Shown: one piece after another, positions 1 to 9,071 of the stretch
Position numbering within the stretch: position 1 is the stretch's first letter
Layout: every line of letters starts with the position of its first letter
DNA from: Chloroflexota bacterium
Lineage (GTDB): Bacteria; Chloroflexota; Anaerolineae; Aggregatilineales; Phototrophicaceae
DNA length: 64,000 bases
Reading direction: 5' to 3'
Assembly (NCBI GenBank): GCA_020161935.1
Contig: JAIUNI010000001.1
Span: forward strand, 1,054,001-1,118,000
Translations under genes and position numbers: made by a program
Notes under the pieces: model-generated
The model's database searches: none
What the model was told of the DNA's origin: nothing
Seen by the model: only the letters and a program-made list of their open reading frames with translations

Positions 1-230
1 TGAATCTTGAGGACGTAAACCGTAACTTCGTCCCCTTCTTTAACAATGTCACCGACGTTGCGGACATTCGGCTTACCAAGCTGCGAAATATGTAGCAAGG
101 CATCCTGCCCAACACCAATGTCTACAAACGCGCCGTATAACTCAAGGCGTTTAACAGTGCCTTTCAACTCCATCTTGGGTTGAAGTTCACCCACTGTAGT
201 TGGCACACTCGTCGCTGTTTCTTCACTCAT
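1..230 (-). CDS. S1 RNA-binding domain protein (N-terminal part, runs off the window)
   Basis: The ATG at 230 opens a frame that stays open to the window edge (76 codons). After a short Thr/Ser-rich leader the protein shows a typical S1 OB-fold: LKGTVKRLELYGAFVDIG, then GQDALLHISQLG and GDEVTVYVLKI. S1 domains bind single-stranded RNA; they occur in ribosomal protein S1 and in general RNA-binding stress proteins. Only the first domain is visible, so the full domain number, and hence the exact family member, cannot be told. It lies downstream of the lipoprotein gene on the same strand. Confidence 0.8.
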   Translation of the reverse strand, partial: MSEETATSVPTTVGELQPKMELKGTVKRLELYGAFVDIGVGQDALLHISQLGKPNVRNVGDIVKEGDEVTVYVLKI

Positions 231-303
231 ATTCGTTCCTTGCTACTCCGTATATACCTGTATCGGCCTGTCGCCGTTGTAAACCTGTTGTCTTACTATT
301 CGT

Positions 304-1143
304 TTATGATGACGATTCAGCCGTAGCTTCGGTCGTCGCGTCCGGTGTCGTTTCGGCGGCTGAAATATCGGCTGTCGCCTCAGCACCTTCCGGTGTGGCG
401 GTCAGCGCTGCGGTTGGGGCGGGTTCCCCACCCTCGCCGGTCGGTGTCAGCGTTACGCTCTGGGTCACTTTATAGTCCGGGGTTACACTGCCGGGGGCAT
501 CCGGGTTTTCGGGTGCATAAGCCGAGAACGGTTGATAACCCTTCCAGCCGTACAAGCTGCTGAGATTAATCCCCAATTCCATCCGGTCGGTCGTCGTGTA
601 GTAAACACCTACAATTTCGCTGGTTTCGCTGAGTACGCCGTTCGCAGCACCTTCGACGAAAGCGAACACGATCATATTTTGTTCAGGGTAGAACAGGTTA
701 ATAATCGCCTGATCTTCCGTCCCCGTTGTGCCGAGAACATATTCGGGTTCGCCACGAACATCAATGACTTGTTTGAGGGTAATATCCGGCGCGAGTTGTA
801 AGAAAGTCGAACTCACCGTTTGCCCATCTTCCGACACAATTTGGCAGCACGGTTCGCCGCCGGTCGGCTGCCAGCTTGCGCCGATGGCTGGCTCTGCATC
901 TGGAATAGGTTGCGACTGGGGATCATCCAGATCCGTTTCATCTTGCAAGATGATGAGCGCGTCGTTGTAATTCGTCACGCCGGGGGTGATTCCACGCCAG
1001 CACGGTGCGTCACATTCCGCATTGATGTTGATTAAACTGGTGTCTTTGAGAAACTTGGGATTACGTAAGACAGGCGTGGGGGAACAAGCAGCAACCAAAC
1101 CGACCAGAAGTAAAACTCCCAGTAAAAGGAAACGAGGCTTCAT
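304..1143 (-). CDS. Predicted lipoprotein of unknown function
   Basis: A 279-residue protein with a clear type II signal peptide: MKPRF, a Leu/Val-rich core and the lipobox VAAC, placing the acylated Cys at about residue 20. The mature part has no family I recognise; it holds several Cys (for example CDAPCW and PCCQ) and ends in a low-complexity Ala/Thr/Glu tail of about 60 residues, probably a flexible linker. It should sit on the outer face of the membrane. It is transcribed in the same direction as the S1-domain gene 73 bp downstream. Confidence 0.75.
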   Translation of the reverse strand: MKPRFLLLGVLLLVGLVAACSPTPVLRNPKFLKDTSLININAECDAPCWRGITPGVTNYNDALIILQDETDLDDPQSQPIPDAEPAIGASWQPTGGEPCCQIVSEDGQTVSSTFLQLAPDITLKQVIDVRGEPEYVLGTTGTEDQAIINLFYPEQNMIVFAFVEGAANGVLSETSEIVGVYYTTTDRMELGINLSSLYGWKGYQPFSAYAPENPDAPGSVTPDYKVTQSVTLTPTGEGGEPAPTAALTATPEGAEATADISAAETTPDATTEATAESSS

Positions 1144-1180
1144 ATTAAATGCACTTTCACGTTCAGGCTACCATGTCTAT

Positions 1181-1213
1181 AAACAAAACAGGGGCAGTTG
1201 GTAAGCTGCCCCC
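1181..1213 (-). terminator. Rho-independent terminator after the PPC-repeat secreted protein
   Basis: Stem GGGGCAG (1191-1197) pairs with CTGCCCC (1206-1212) around an 8-nt loop. On the minus strand it is followed by TGTTTTGTTT. It lies just after the stop of the gene ending at 1235. Confidence 0.8.
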
Positions 1214-1234
1214 GTATTGTACAGACTTTTATGG

Positions 1235-3331
1235 TTAATTCAACCGCAAAGTCAGGCGATAATCCCCTGCCGTCACGCCGTATTCACCACCGAAATGGGT
1301 GGCGATGATCGTGTACTGGCCGTCTACCGGCAAGATAAAGTTGTTAATGGCCGAGTTCGTCGTCTCCAGTGAGGCATCGTCATTTTGTGTGATCTGGTCG
1401 CCGCCCGGGCCGATTAAGAACACCACCGGATCAAGTGTACCGTTTAACCGTTCCAGCCCAATCGTCGCGACCTGCCCCGCCGTACCGTCAAACGTATACA
1501 CGTCGAACTTGTTGGTCAGGCGGATGCTGCCCGTAACCGGTGTACCATTCGCGATCACCGGCGCGGTTGGGAGTTCGGTGACAACATCTGTCAGCAGGCT
1601 GGAAGCATCCGGGCGCTGCTTCGTTCCAAACACACCACCTTCGCCTGCTGTAATCGCGCCATCCAAGCCGATGTTGTAGCTCACGACATAACGTTCGTCG
1701 GTTTGCAGCGGCTCGTTCTGCTGCAAAACAACCTGACCATTGGCGACGACCGTCAGCACAAATTGAACTGGAGTCGTATCGTTACAATTGCTCTGGTACA
1801 AGACTTCGATTTCGTAAGGGCCAGCGGTCGGCAAGCGGCCCTCCGGCCAATAAATGTAGGTCAAGGGTGCGCCATCAACCGCAAGGACGCAGCTATCGTT
1901 ACCAGTGGAAGCAATCGCGCCGCCAATCGGGCTGGTCGGTTCGCCGTCATAAATCGCGTTACCCTGTGGATCACGCACGAGGAGTTGAATATCGGCGCTG
2001 GTGTTCCACTGCAAGCTCACTTCGACCGAGCCACGGGGAACCGTATCAAACACCGGTACTTGGATATCCGCCGTCTGCGTACCTGTCACTGTGGCGGTCA
2101 CAGCGCCGGTCAGCGTCAGCGTGAAGTCGCCTTCCGTACCACCGAGGGCTTGACCATAGCGCGTGGCGATAACACTGTAATCACCCGCCAAAATGACCGA
2201 GTAATTTGAAATAAACGAATTGGTGTTGCCGACCTCACGGTCATCGTTACTAGCGACGACATTGCCGTTCGGGTCAACCAGCAGCATTTGGGTATCCAAG
2301 CTGCCAGAAGTCGCGTCCATCTGAATGGAGACAACATCACCCGACTGCGCGGCAAAACCGTACACCACATAAGGCTGTTGAGCCGTCAGGATACCGTTAG
2401 CAGCGGTGTTTTGTGTCAGTGCCAGCGGGGAAGCTAAATTCAGTCCGGTGATCGACGGCGGGTCAACCTTCACGCCGTTCACGCCCGTATCGACGGTGCC
2501 GTCCGTATTCACGACCACGCTCGCCAGATAGATTTGGTCAGGTTGAATAGTTGCGGTGACTTCGGAAACCTGTTCGCTGTCCAGAGTAACTGTCAGTGTC
2601 AGGTTCGCGGGATTGCTGTTCGGGCAATCTTCCTGCTGCTGGAAGTAAACGATCATTTCATAGCTGCCCGCCGGAACCGCACCCGAAGGCCATGTCGCCC
2701 GTTCAGAAGCCGCTTCGGACAGGGCATTACAAGCGCCGTTGGCATTCGCGCTAAAAGTACCGCCGCTTTCGACGCTGGGGGTTTCCCAGAACAAGCTGCC
2801 ACCGACAGGATCACGCACTTCAAGGTCGAGATTCGCGACCGTATCCCATGACAGTTCGAATTCCAAACCGGTCGCTGTTAAGACCTGTCCTTCGACAGGC
2901 GCTTCTGCGGTTGCTTCGGCAGAACCGACTTCAAGCGTAATCGTGAAGTCAATCGCCGCTACCGGAAGCCCTGCTGCATTAAATACAGTGACGAAATAGG
3001 TACCGCTGGTCGGAATAGAGATATTTTCGAGCGCCACCGCTTCATCTGCCGCGCTGGCAGCAGCCTGCCCCAACGACGCACCTGTTGCGTCCGTCATGAC
3101 GAGCGCCAGCGTAGCGCCCGATTCGGTCGTGGCGGTCACACTAACCGATTGCCCTGACGAAGCCGCCACCGTAAATACCTGTGTGATATTGTCGGCATCG
3201 AGCTGCCCTTCCGACGTAACGTTGGGGGTTAAGGCTCGGCTGGCTGCATCTTGAGCAAAAATCAGACCACCGGAAAGCAGTATTGCGCCCATAAGGACTA
3301 AGAGAGAAAGTTGTTTCAATCGAGAGGACAT
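1235..3331 (-). CDS. Secreted protein with PPC-like domains and an internal duplication
   Basis: A 698-residue exported protein. I place the start at the ATG at 3331 because AAGGAGAG lies about 7 nt before it; an in-frame ATG six codons upstream has no such site. A signal peptide (SLLVLMGAILLSGGLIFAQ) is followed by a first beta-rich domain (about 29-134) resembling bacterial pre-peptidase C-terminal domains. Then a module appears twice, about 157-408 and 436-698. Each copy has a WDT/WNT...RDPxG beta domain with WPxG and paired Cys, and then a PPC-like domain with NDD, TNS and GDYxxIATxxG motifs. PPC domains usually accompany secreted peptidases, but no catalytic domain is visible here. Function unknown; probably a surface binding or structural protein. 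Confidence 0.75.
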   Translation of the reverse strand: MSSRLKQLSLLVLMGAILLSGGLIFAQDAASRALTPNVTSEGQLDADNITQVFTVAASSGQSVSVTATTESGATLALVMTDATGASLGQAAASAADEAVALENISIPTSGTYFVTVFNAAGLPVAAIDFTITLEVGSAEATAEAPVEGQVLTATGLEFELSWDTVANLDLEVRDPVGGSLFWETPSVESGGTFSANANGACNALSEAASERATWPSGAVPAGSYEMIVYFQQQEDCPNSNPANLTLTVTLDSEQVSEVTATIQPDQIYLASVVVNTDGTVDTGVNGVKVDPPSITGLNLASPLALTQNTAANGILTAQQPYVVYGFAAQSGDVVSIQMDATSGSLDTQMLLVDPNGNVVASNDDREVGNTNSFISNYSVILAGDYSVIATRYGQALGGTEGDFTLTLTGAVTATVTGTQTADIQVPVFDTVPRGSVEVSLQWNTSADIQLLVRDPQGNAIYDGEPTSPIGGAIASTGNDSCVLAVDGAPLTYIYWPEGRLPTAGPYEIEVLYQSNCNDTTPVQFVLTVVANGQVVLQQNEPLQTDERYVVSYNIGLDGAITAGEGGVFGTKQRPDASSLLTDVVTELPTAPVIANGTPVTGSIRLTNKFDVYTFDGTAGQVATIGLERLNGTLDPVVFLIGPGGDQITQNDDASLETTNSAINNFILPVDGQYTIIATHFGGEYGVTAGDYRLTLRLN

Positions 3332-3431
3332 TGTGAGTCTCTCCTTCATCTTAATTTCCGATAAAGTGCCGGTTGAGTGTAGCCTAAGACCGGCGGCTAT
3401 GCTATGTGTATAAAGCTACGCCTTCCCAACG

Positions 3432-4682
3432 CTATTGTTCGGCGGTCGCGCTGGGTGTCGGCGTTGGCTCGGTTAACGAAAGATCAATAAAGGTCGTCAT
3501 CCCCTCCGCCACATCCACGCGGCGGGTGACGCGCTGCCCATCAATATTGGTAATCACGGTGTAACGACCTACAGGTATATCACCGAGTACAAAATTCTCT
3601 TGCCAATTGGGGTCAGCCTGCACATCTGAACCGTTATCCAAGTAAATATAAGTGGTCGTGGACTGCACCACCAAACCCGTATTGTAATCCATCACCGTGA
3701 CGGTTTGGTCCTGGAGGCCCTGCCCCGTCGGCCCGATGACACGCCCCGCAATCACCCCATGCCCCACATACGGAACCATCCACAGCAGCGGGTTATACGT
3801 ATCACGGTAACGGTTCTCGCCTACGCGCACCTCAAAGTGAACATGCGGCCCGCTCACCCGACCAGTATTGCCAACCAAGCCAATCGGGTCACCAAGATTG
3901 ACCCGCTGTCCCTGCGTGACCAGTACGGCAGAAAGGTGGGCATACAGGGTATACAGCGGTTCACCGTTATAACCAAAGTCGTGCTGAATTTGGACGACAT
4001 TACCGTAACTCGGCGAATCTTGGAAACCTGATCCCGCCCAAATCACGGTTCCGACACCGGCAGCCCGCACGGTCTGCCCGATAGGGTTCGGCATATCAAT
4101 ACCATGATGTACACGCCATGGGCTTTCCTGCTGCGGCCCATCGGAGCCGAAGGTATAAGACGGCAGCGCCGCGTTGGTCGCGTTCGAATCCACCGGACGC
4201 GCAAACACAAAATGGTCACGTCCATAGGGATCGCGCGAAATCGGTGGTATCAATGGGGGCGGCTGCCATTGTGAGGGCGGGCGTGTTACAAACTGCTCTG
4301 TAACCGGAAGCCCTGTCGCTTGGGAAACGAGTGTTCCCGCCAACGGAGTGGGTGTCACAACACCATTCGGCTGCGTCTGGGCGGTTGTCGTCAGTTGAAG
4401 CGGCGCAATCGGGGTCAAATTCGTATCGCTGCTGCCCGGTATCGTGGGCGGCACGAACGATGCTGTTGGGATTGCTACGGTGGGCAGCGGCGTGGAATTA
4501 CTCCCGAATCCGACCTGTAAAACCGTCTGCCACGAGTTCGGGTCTTCCGTTGGAACCATCATGGTCGGGATGATAATAATGCTGGTCGGTTGGTCAGGCC
4601 GCGCGTTCCACCACACCACAGCGCCGAAACCGACCACTGCCACCAGCACCAGAAGAATTGTTGGAAAACCATCGCGTCGCAT
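3432..4682 (-). CDS. Membrane-anchored M23 family metallopeptidase
   Basis: A 416-residue protein with an N-terminal membrane segment (TILLVLVAVVGFGAVVWW), a long Thr/Pro-rich linker and a C-terminal LytM/M23 domain. The zinc-site motifs are present: HHGIDMPNP (HxxxD) and HVHFEVRV (HxH), with YAHL between them. Such enzymes cleave peptide cross-links in peptidoglycan. A further region of about 90 residues after the peptidase looks like a carboxypeptidase-regulatory beta-sandwich (VIAGRVIGPTGQGLQDQTV). The frame extends upstream to a TTG at 4736, but that would overlap the preceding gene by 47 bp and has poor ribosome-site spacing, so the ATG at 4682 is preferred. It probably forms an operon with the TolB-like gene, 7 bp upstream. 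Confidence 0.85.
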   Translation of the reverse strand: MRRDGFPTILLVLVAVVGFGAVVWWNARPDQPTSIIIIPTMMVPTEDPNSWQTVLQVGFGSNSTPLPTVAIPTASFVPPTIPGSSDTNLTPIAPLQLTTTAQTQPNGVVTPTPLAGTLVSQATGLPVTEQFVTRPPSQWQPPPLIPPISRDPYGRDHFVFARPVDSNATNAALPSYTFGSDGPQQESPWRVHHGIDMPNPIGQTVRAAGVGTVIWAGSGFQDSPSYGNVVQIQHDFGYNGEPLYTLYAHLSAVLVTQGQRVNLGDPIGLVGNTGRVSGPHVHFEVRVGENRYRDTYNPLLWMVPYVGHGVIAGRVIGPTGQGLQDQTVTVMDYNTGLVVQSTTTYIYLDNGSDVQADPNWQENFVLGDIPVGRYTVITNIDGQRVTRRVDVAEGMTTFIDLSLTEPTPTPSATAEQ

Positions 4683-4689
4683 AAAATGC

Positions 4690-6852
4690 CTATGGCTGCG
4701 TTTGCGTCGGGGCAGCAGGAACCGCCGTCGCAGCAAACGCCCCTAACTCAGAATTGTTATACAGTTGCAACATGGCATCGTACCATGTCAAGCCATCCGT
4801 CTTTTGGAACAACCAGTAGTTGATGCCGTTCACGTTCGCGCGCCAATCACCTGCCGCTGGTGTCCGCTGCCAGCCGTAGTCCATCGCCAATTGGGTAAAG
4901 TCGATATAGTAACCCGACGGCACATCGGTTTTTAGCCGCCCACCCTCATCATAGGCTTGTACGTCACCACTGTTCCGACTGAGCATATCCCACGGCATTT
5001 GGCGCAGCGGCTCGCCGAGTTCCCCCGGCGCGGCATCTTCACTCACGCGCACATAAACCCGCCAATAGGTATTCACGCCCTCGTCCTCGCGCACCAGTTC
5101 GATCTGCTGCGGGAAACCGGCGATCAAGTTACGGGTGATACCAAACGCTCGTCCAGTGTAGTACCAGTTCCGTCGTTCCTCACCTGCGTCCGGCAAGCGC
5201 GGCGTTGGCAAGAACGACCAGAAAGCATCATCCAACTTACCGAGGAAGTCCCAACCCGTAAGCTGTAACATTCGCTGGCGCAGCGCGTTAAACGAGTCGT
5301 TCACAGTATCGCTCAGGTAAAACTCCGAGCGCGAAACAACCACGTTCGACAGCGTACCCAGCCCATAGTGACCGTTGCGGTCAGGGCTGCCCACCTGCTC
5401 GACAAACAGCGACTGCGGTACGCCCGACGGTAAGCCGCCTGTACTCAGCAGAGCTGCTGGCAGCGGGCGGCCTGTCCACGATGGCGTGGTGGCGCGTTCC
5501 GCCGAACCAATCACCAGCGTCGTATTGCCCGTCGCGGTAAAGGGTATCGCCACGAACTGCGTCCCTTCCGCCGAGTCCACCGCCGAAATCAAGCTCGTCC
5601 CATCCGGTGACCAAACTGGTGTGCGTCCCCGCGCGATCACTTGGGCGGGTGCATCAATATTCGAGACATCTTTGACGAAGACTTTTTCGATACCTTCATC
5701 CAACGCGCTGTAGGCAATATACTTGCCGTCGGGACTCCACGCCGGATAATTCTCCTGCCGGTTCGATGTGTTTGTTACGTTAATTGAGGCCGAGTCAACC
5801 GGATTATCCAGCGAGAAAATGTAAATATCTTGGTTGCCGTTACGCCACGACACAAAAGCAATCTGCCGTCCGTTATTCACAGGCGACCACGCGGGTGCGA
5901 AGTCCGGCGTGGAACTGTCGGTAACACGCAGCGCGGGCTGTGAGCCGTCAACGGGAACCACGTAAATATCGAGGTTATTCCCCTGATAACTTTCGTAAGT
6001 TAGAAACTTGCCGTCAGGACTCCACTTCGGCGCACCCTGAAACGACAGGTCATAAGTCATGCGCTGTGACGAACCATCGAGTACGGTGTAAATGTAGATT
6101 TCCCAATTACCGTCTTGACGCGAGGCATAAGCAATCTTCGTGCCGTCCGGCGACCACGCGGGATCGCGTTCATCTGTGGGGCTATTGGTTAAGCGAAGCG
6201 GTGTCCTGCTGCCCACGCTCAACGCCCAAATATCCGTCTGCCCTTTTTCACGGGCGGTATAGGCGATGCTGCCACCGGCCACAATAACCGATGGTACAAC
6301 CGTAGCAGTCGGAACAGCGGTGCTGCCCAGAACAGGCGCACCTATGGTCGCGTCCGGTGGGATAGTTGTGGAAGAAAGCGCGAGGCTGTTACCAAGATCA
6401 GCGAGCGAAGTCACACCCGATGGCTGCCGCCCCGGACCGGTTGCCCACAAAATCACGCCAATTAACGCGGCTAAAAGGAGAACCGCCACAGCACTTAAGG
6501 TACGATTCTGGGCGCGGAGGGGGTCTTCGGTCACGGCTGCGGTCATCTCGGCGCGGGCTGCCCGCCGTGCCATCATGTTGCTCGTCGATGACCCGACTGC
6601 CCCCGCCGCTTGCTGCGACGCACGCCTTGCCCCACCACCAATCGACCCGAACAACAAACCGAGGGCACGCCGTAAGATGCCCCAAATGATACCCAGTACG
6701 CCGAAGATAACCGCAAAAATCGCGCCTACGCCGCGCCGCCCGACCGAGGTAAAACGGCTAACACCCGCAGTGGAAAGCCCGCCAAAAGCCACACTCAGCT
6801 TAAGAATGACGATACCTAGTTTGTCGGTCAGTCGGTATGCACGTACCAGCAT
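4690..6852 (-). CDS. TolB-like PD40 beta-propeller membrane protein
   Basis: A 720-residue protein. The N-terminal 60 residues are hydrophobic and basic (possible amphipathic or membrane helices), and a clear membrane helix follows (about 120-137, VAVLLLAALIGVILW). The central part holds at least five PD40/WD40-like repeats of the TolB type, recognised by recurring AWSPDGTKIAY, KWSPDGKFLTY and AWSPDGKYIAY. The C-terminal 250 residues form a domain I do not recognise. Propellers of this kind usually bind proteins or glycans outside the membrane. It lies directly upstream of the M23 peptidase on the same strand, which suggests a joint role in envelope maintenance. Confidence 0.75.
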   Translation of the reverse strand: MLVRAYRLTDKLGIVILKLSVAFGGLSTAGVSRFTSVGRRGVGAIFAVIFGVLGIIWGILRRALGLLFGSIGGGARRASQQAAGAVGSSTSNMMARRAARAEMTAAVTEDPLRAQNRTLSAVAVLLLAALIGVILWATGPGRQPSGVTSLADLGNSLALSSTTIPPDATIGAPVLGSTAVPTATVVPSVIVAGGSIAYTAREKGQTDIWALSVGSRTPLRLTNSPTDERDPAWSPDGTKIAYASRQDGNWEIYIYTVLDGSSQRMTYDLSFQGAPKWSPDGKFLTYESYQGNNLDIYVVPVDGSQPALRVTDSSTPDFAPAWSPVNNGRQIAFVSWRNGNQDIYIFSLDNPVDSASINVTNTSNRQENYPAWSPDGKYIAYSALDEGIEKVFVKDVSNIDAPAQVIARGRTPVWSPDGTSLISAVDSAEGTQFVAIPFTATGNTTLVIGSAERATTPSWTGRPLPAALLSTGGLPSGVPQSLFVEQVGSPDRNGHYGLGTLSNVVVSRSEFYLSDTVNDSFNALRQRMLQLTGWDFLGKLDDAFWSFLPTPRLPDAGEERRNWYYTGRAFGITRNLIAGFPQQIELVREDEGVNTYWRVYVRVSEDAAPGELGEPLRQMPWDMLSRNSGDVQAYDEGGRLKTDVPSGYYIDFTQLAMDYGWQRTPAAGDWRANVNGINYWLFQKTDGLTWYDAMLQLYNNSELGAFAATAVPAAPTQTQP

Positions 6853-6960
6853 TCGATTTTTGTCTCAACCACGTTTCGCAAACCCGTTAAGGTTTTCATT
6901 GTACTTGTAAACACAAACTCCGGCAATTGTACTCTCGATTGTCGCTCAAAATCTACTAAA

Positions 6961-6989
6961 TTGACCGAATTCAATAGATGTTGTACTGT
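6961..6989 (+). promoter_or_regulatory. Candidate sigma-70 promoter of the LysM/L,D-transpeptidase gene
   Basis: TTGACC (6961-6966) and TACTGT (6984-6989) are separated by 17 bp. A ribosome site TAGGAG (7011-7016) follows, 9 nt before the ATG at 7026. Position and spacing fit; the -10 box matches the consensus only partly. Confidence 0.5.
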
Positions 6990-7025
6990 TAAGTGACACC
7001 AACAAGCCACTAGGAGTTAAGAACT

Positions 7026-8171
7026 ATGTCTCGCCGCCGCACAGTTCATGCAGCACAGCTTGTCATATTCGCTTTAGTTGTATCTGTTTTTGCCTTCTCC
7101 CCCATTTACGCGCAAGACGACACCCAAACGACGCATGTAGTTCAACGCGGCGAGAACTTGTATCGCATCGCTTTACGGTATGGCATCAGCGTCAATGATC
7201 TGATTGAGGCGAATAATATCGTCAACGCCAGTACCATATTTGCAGGTCAAACGCTGGTCATCCCGAACTATAACCCCACCGAAGCAACAGTCGAAAACCC
7301 ACTCATCGCCGGTACGCCGACCACCTACACCGTAACCTACGGCGACACGCTGGCGGGTATCGCCAGCCGCTACGGCATGACCGTTGAGCAGCTTATCCAA
7401 CTGAACAACCTCGCCAACCCGAACCGTATTCTGCGCGGTCAAGAACTGCTGGTCTGGTCAACAACCGCCGACGAAGCGCCAGCCGCCGATACCCCTCAAA
7501 TCACCGTCGATGAAACCACTGCGGCGAATCTCGATGCGGTTGCCGCTCCGGTCGAAGAAGTCGTTGCCGCCGAGCCAGCACCCAGCACCACCTATGTCGT
7601 TCAACCCGGCGACCAGCTTGGTCAAATCGCCAATCGCTTCGGTGTAAGCTGGGTCGACATTGCCAACGCCAACAGCATCGCCAACGGCAACCAAATTTTC
7701 GCGGGTCAATCGCTGGTTATCCCCGGTGTCGCCAGCACGGATGCGGGTGGTGCCGAAGTCATCCCTGCCGCGCCGATTGAACCGCTGTTCGCCCCTGCCG
7801 TGCCTACCCTATACGTCGGTAAGCAGGTGGTTGTCGATTTGGGTGACCAGATGGCGTATGCTTATCAGGACGGTGTACTCATCCGCTCGCTGCGGGTCTC
7901 CACCGGTCTCCCCGGTACACCCACCGTCCTCGGTGACTACAAGGTGTACTACATGCTCGAGTCGCAGCGCATGACCGGCCCCGGCTACGACCTTCCCGGT
8001 GTCCCCTACGTTATGTACTTCTATCAGGGCTACGCGCTCCACGGCACCTATTGGCACAACAACTTCGGCAATCCCATGAGCCACGGCTGCGTCAATATGC
8101 CCACCGAGGAAGCCAAGTGGTTCTACGAGAGCTTTGTTGAAATCGGCACACCGGTTCACGTCCAACTCTAA
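7026..8171 (+). CDS. Triple-LysM L,D-transpeptidase (YkuD domain)
   Basis: A 381-residue exported protein. A signal peptide ends near residue 29 (SPIYAQ). Three LysM domains follow at about 36-80, 99-143 and 189-233 (VVQRGENLYRIALRYGIS, TVTYGDTLAGIASRYGMT, VVQPGDQLGQIANRFGVS), joined by Ala/Glu-rich linkers. The C-terminal domain (about 258-381) is a YkuD L,D-transpeptidase: LHGTYWHNNFGNPMSHGCVN contains the catalytic H...SHGC motif. LysM repeats bind peptidoglycan; the YkuD domain forms 3-3 cross-links or attaches proteins to the wall. It is a single-gene unit with its own promoter and terminator, divergent from the TolB-like gene. Confidence 0.93.
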   Translation: MSRRRTVHAAQLVIFALVVSVFAFSPIYAQDDTQTTHVVQRGENLYRIALRYGISVNDLIEANNIVNASTIFAGQTLVIPNYNPTEATVENPLIAGTPTTYTVTYGDTLAGIASRYGMTVEQLIQLNNLANPNRILRGQELLVWSTTADEAPAADTPQITVDETTAANLDAVAAPVEEVVAAEPAPSTTYVVQPGDQLGQIANRFGVSWVDIANANSIANGNQIFAGQSLVIPGVASTDAGGAEVIPAAPIEPLFAPAVPTLYVGKQVVVDLGDQMAYAYQDGVLIRSLRVSTGLPGTPTVLGDYKVYYMLESQRMTGPGYDLPGVPYVMYFYQGYALHGTYWHNNFGNPMSHGCVNMPTEEAKWFYESFVEIGTPVHVQL

Positions 8172-8186
8172 ATTCAAGCAATTGCC

Positions 8187-8220
8187 CAAACAGGGACTCG
8201 TATGAGTCCCTGTTTTATTT
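8187..8220 (+). terminator. Strong rho-independent terminator after the L,D-transpeptidase gene
   Basis: A perfect 9-bp stem, CAGGGACTC (8191-8199) with GAGTCCCTG (8204-8212), has a GTAT loop and is followed by TTTTATTT. It lies between two convergent genes. Confidence 0.9.
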
Positions 8221-8246
8221 GACCAAATTCGATTTACGAGGTCTGG

Positions 8247-8825
8247 TTACGACGCAGCGACCCCGACCAACCCAAGCTGTTCAGCATTCGCTTTCATCGC
8301 GTCCAGTACAATCTGTATGTGTTCGTCCAACGGAACGCCCAGCGCTGCCGCCGCGTGTTCAATTTCCTCGCGGTGAACCGGAGCCGCGAACGTCCGATCT
8401 TTCCACTTTTTCTTCACCGACTTCAGTTCGACATCCAAAATACTCTTGGAAGGCCGAACCAGCGCCACCGCAATCAAAAATCCGGTCAATTCGTCAACCG
8501 CCACCAGCGTCTTTTCCATCGGTGTTTCAGGCTTCACACCCGTAATCTCCTCAGCGTGTGCCATGATCGCCTTGATAATCTCGTCAGATATCCCGCGTTC
8601 GCGCAAAATCTTCGACCCGACCACCGGATGCCCTTCAACCGCGACATCGGGATACTTTTCATAATCGAAGTCATGCAGCAAACCAACCGCACCCCACAGT
8701 TCAGGGTCGCCGCCGAAGCGGGGTGCGTAGGCACGCATCGCCGTCTCAACCGCCAGCATATGACGGCGGAGCGAGTCGCCTTGCGTATACTCGGTAACAA
8801 TTGACCATGCTTGGTTGCGATCCAT
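8247..8825 (-). CDS. HD-domain phosphohydrolase (intact copy)
   Basis: A 192-residue HD-family protein. Metal-binding residues are visible in GLLHDFDYEKYP (HD pair), GHPVVG and IMAHAEE. HD proteins of this size are metal-dependent phosphohydrolases acting on nucleotides or related phosphate esters; the substrate cannot be told. The ATG at 8825 has AAGGA 8 nt upstream. A second, truncated and frameshifted copy lies at 13531-13942 on the same strand, beyond the siderophore transport genes. Over the first 100 aligned bases (from 8402 and 13531) I count only 8 differences, so the two are recent duplicates. Confidence 0.85.
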   Translation of the reverse strand: MDRNQAWSIVTEYTQGDSLRRHMLAVETAMRAYAPRFGGDPELWGAVGLLHDFDYEKYPDVAVEGHPVVGSKILRERGISDEIIKAIMAHAEEITGVKPETPMEKTLVAVDELTGFLIAVALVRPSKSILDVELKSVKKKWKDRTFAAPVHREEIEHAAAALGVPLDEHIQIVLDAMKANAEQLGLVGVAAS

Positions 8826-8954
8826 AGGTTATTTCCTTCAAATATAAGTGAATGTTCACAGGCATATGATACACGAAACGATAACAGATGATCGAAGCGG
8901 ATTTAGGACAGAGGAACGAATATAACTCAGGTTGCCATAACTAAAGAGTTTGGC

Positions 8955-8967
8955 GGCTTCATACCGT
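8955..8967. repeat. Left copy of the 13-bp direct repeat bracketing the siderophore island
   Basis: GGCTTCATACCGT occurs here and again at 13504-13516 in the same orientation. The two copies enclose the ABC transport operon and the recombinase remnant (about 4.5 kb). They could be target-site or attachment-site relics; chance is not excluded. Confidence 0.5.
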
Positions 8968-9071
8968 GCCTGCGCTCGCGCCACCATCGCCAAGTGGGTG
9001 AGTTATCCCAGACTGGCGATGATGTTGTCTTTGGTTTGCTGCACCCGCCGGGTCGGTGTCCGAGATGCCCG

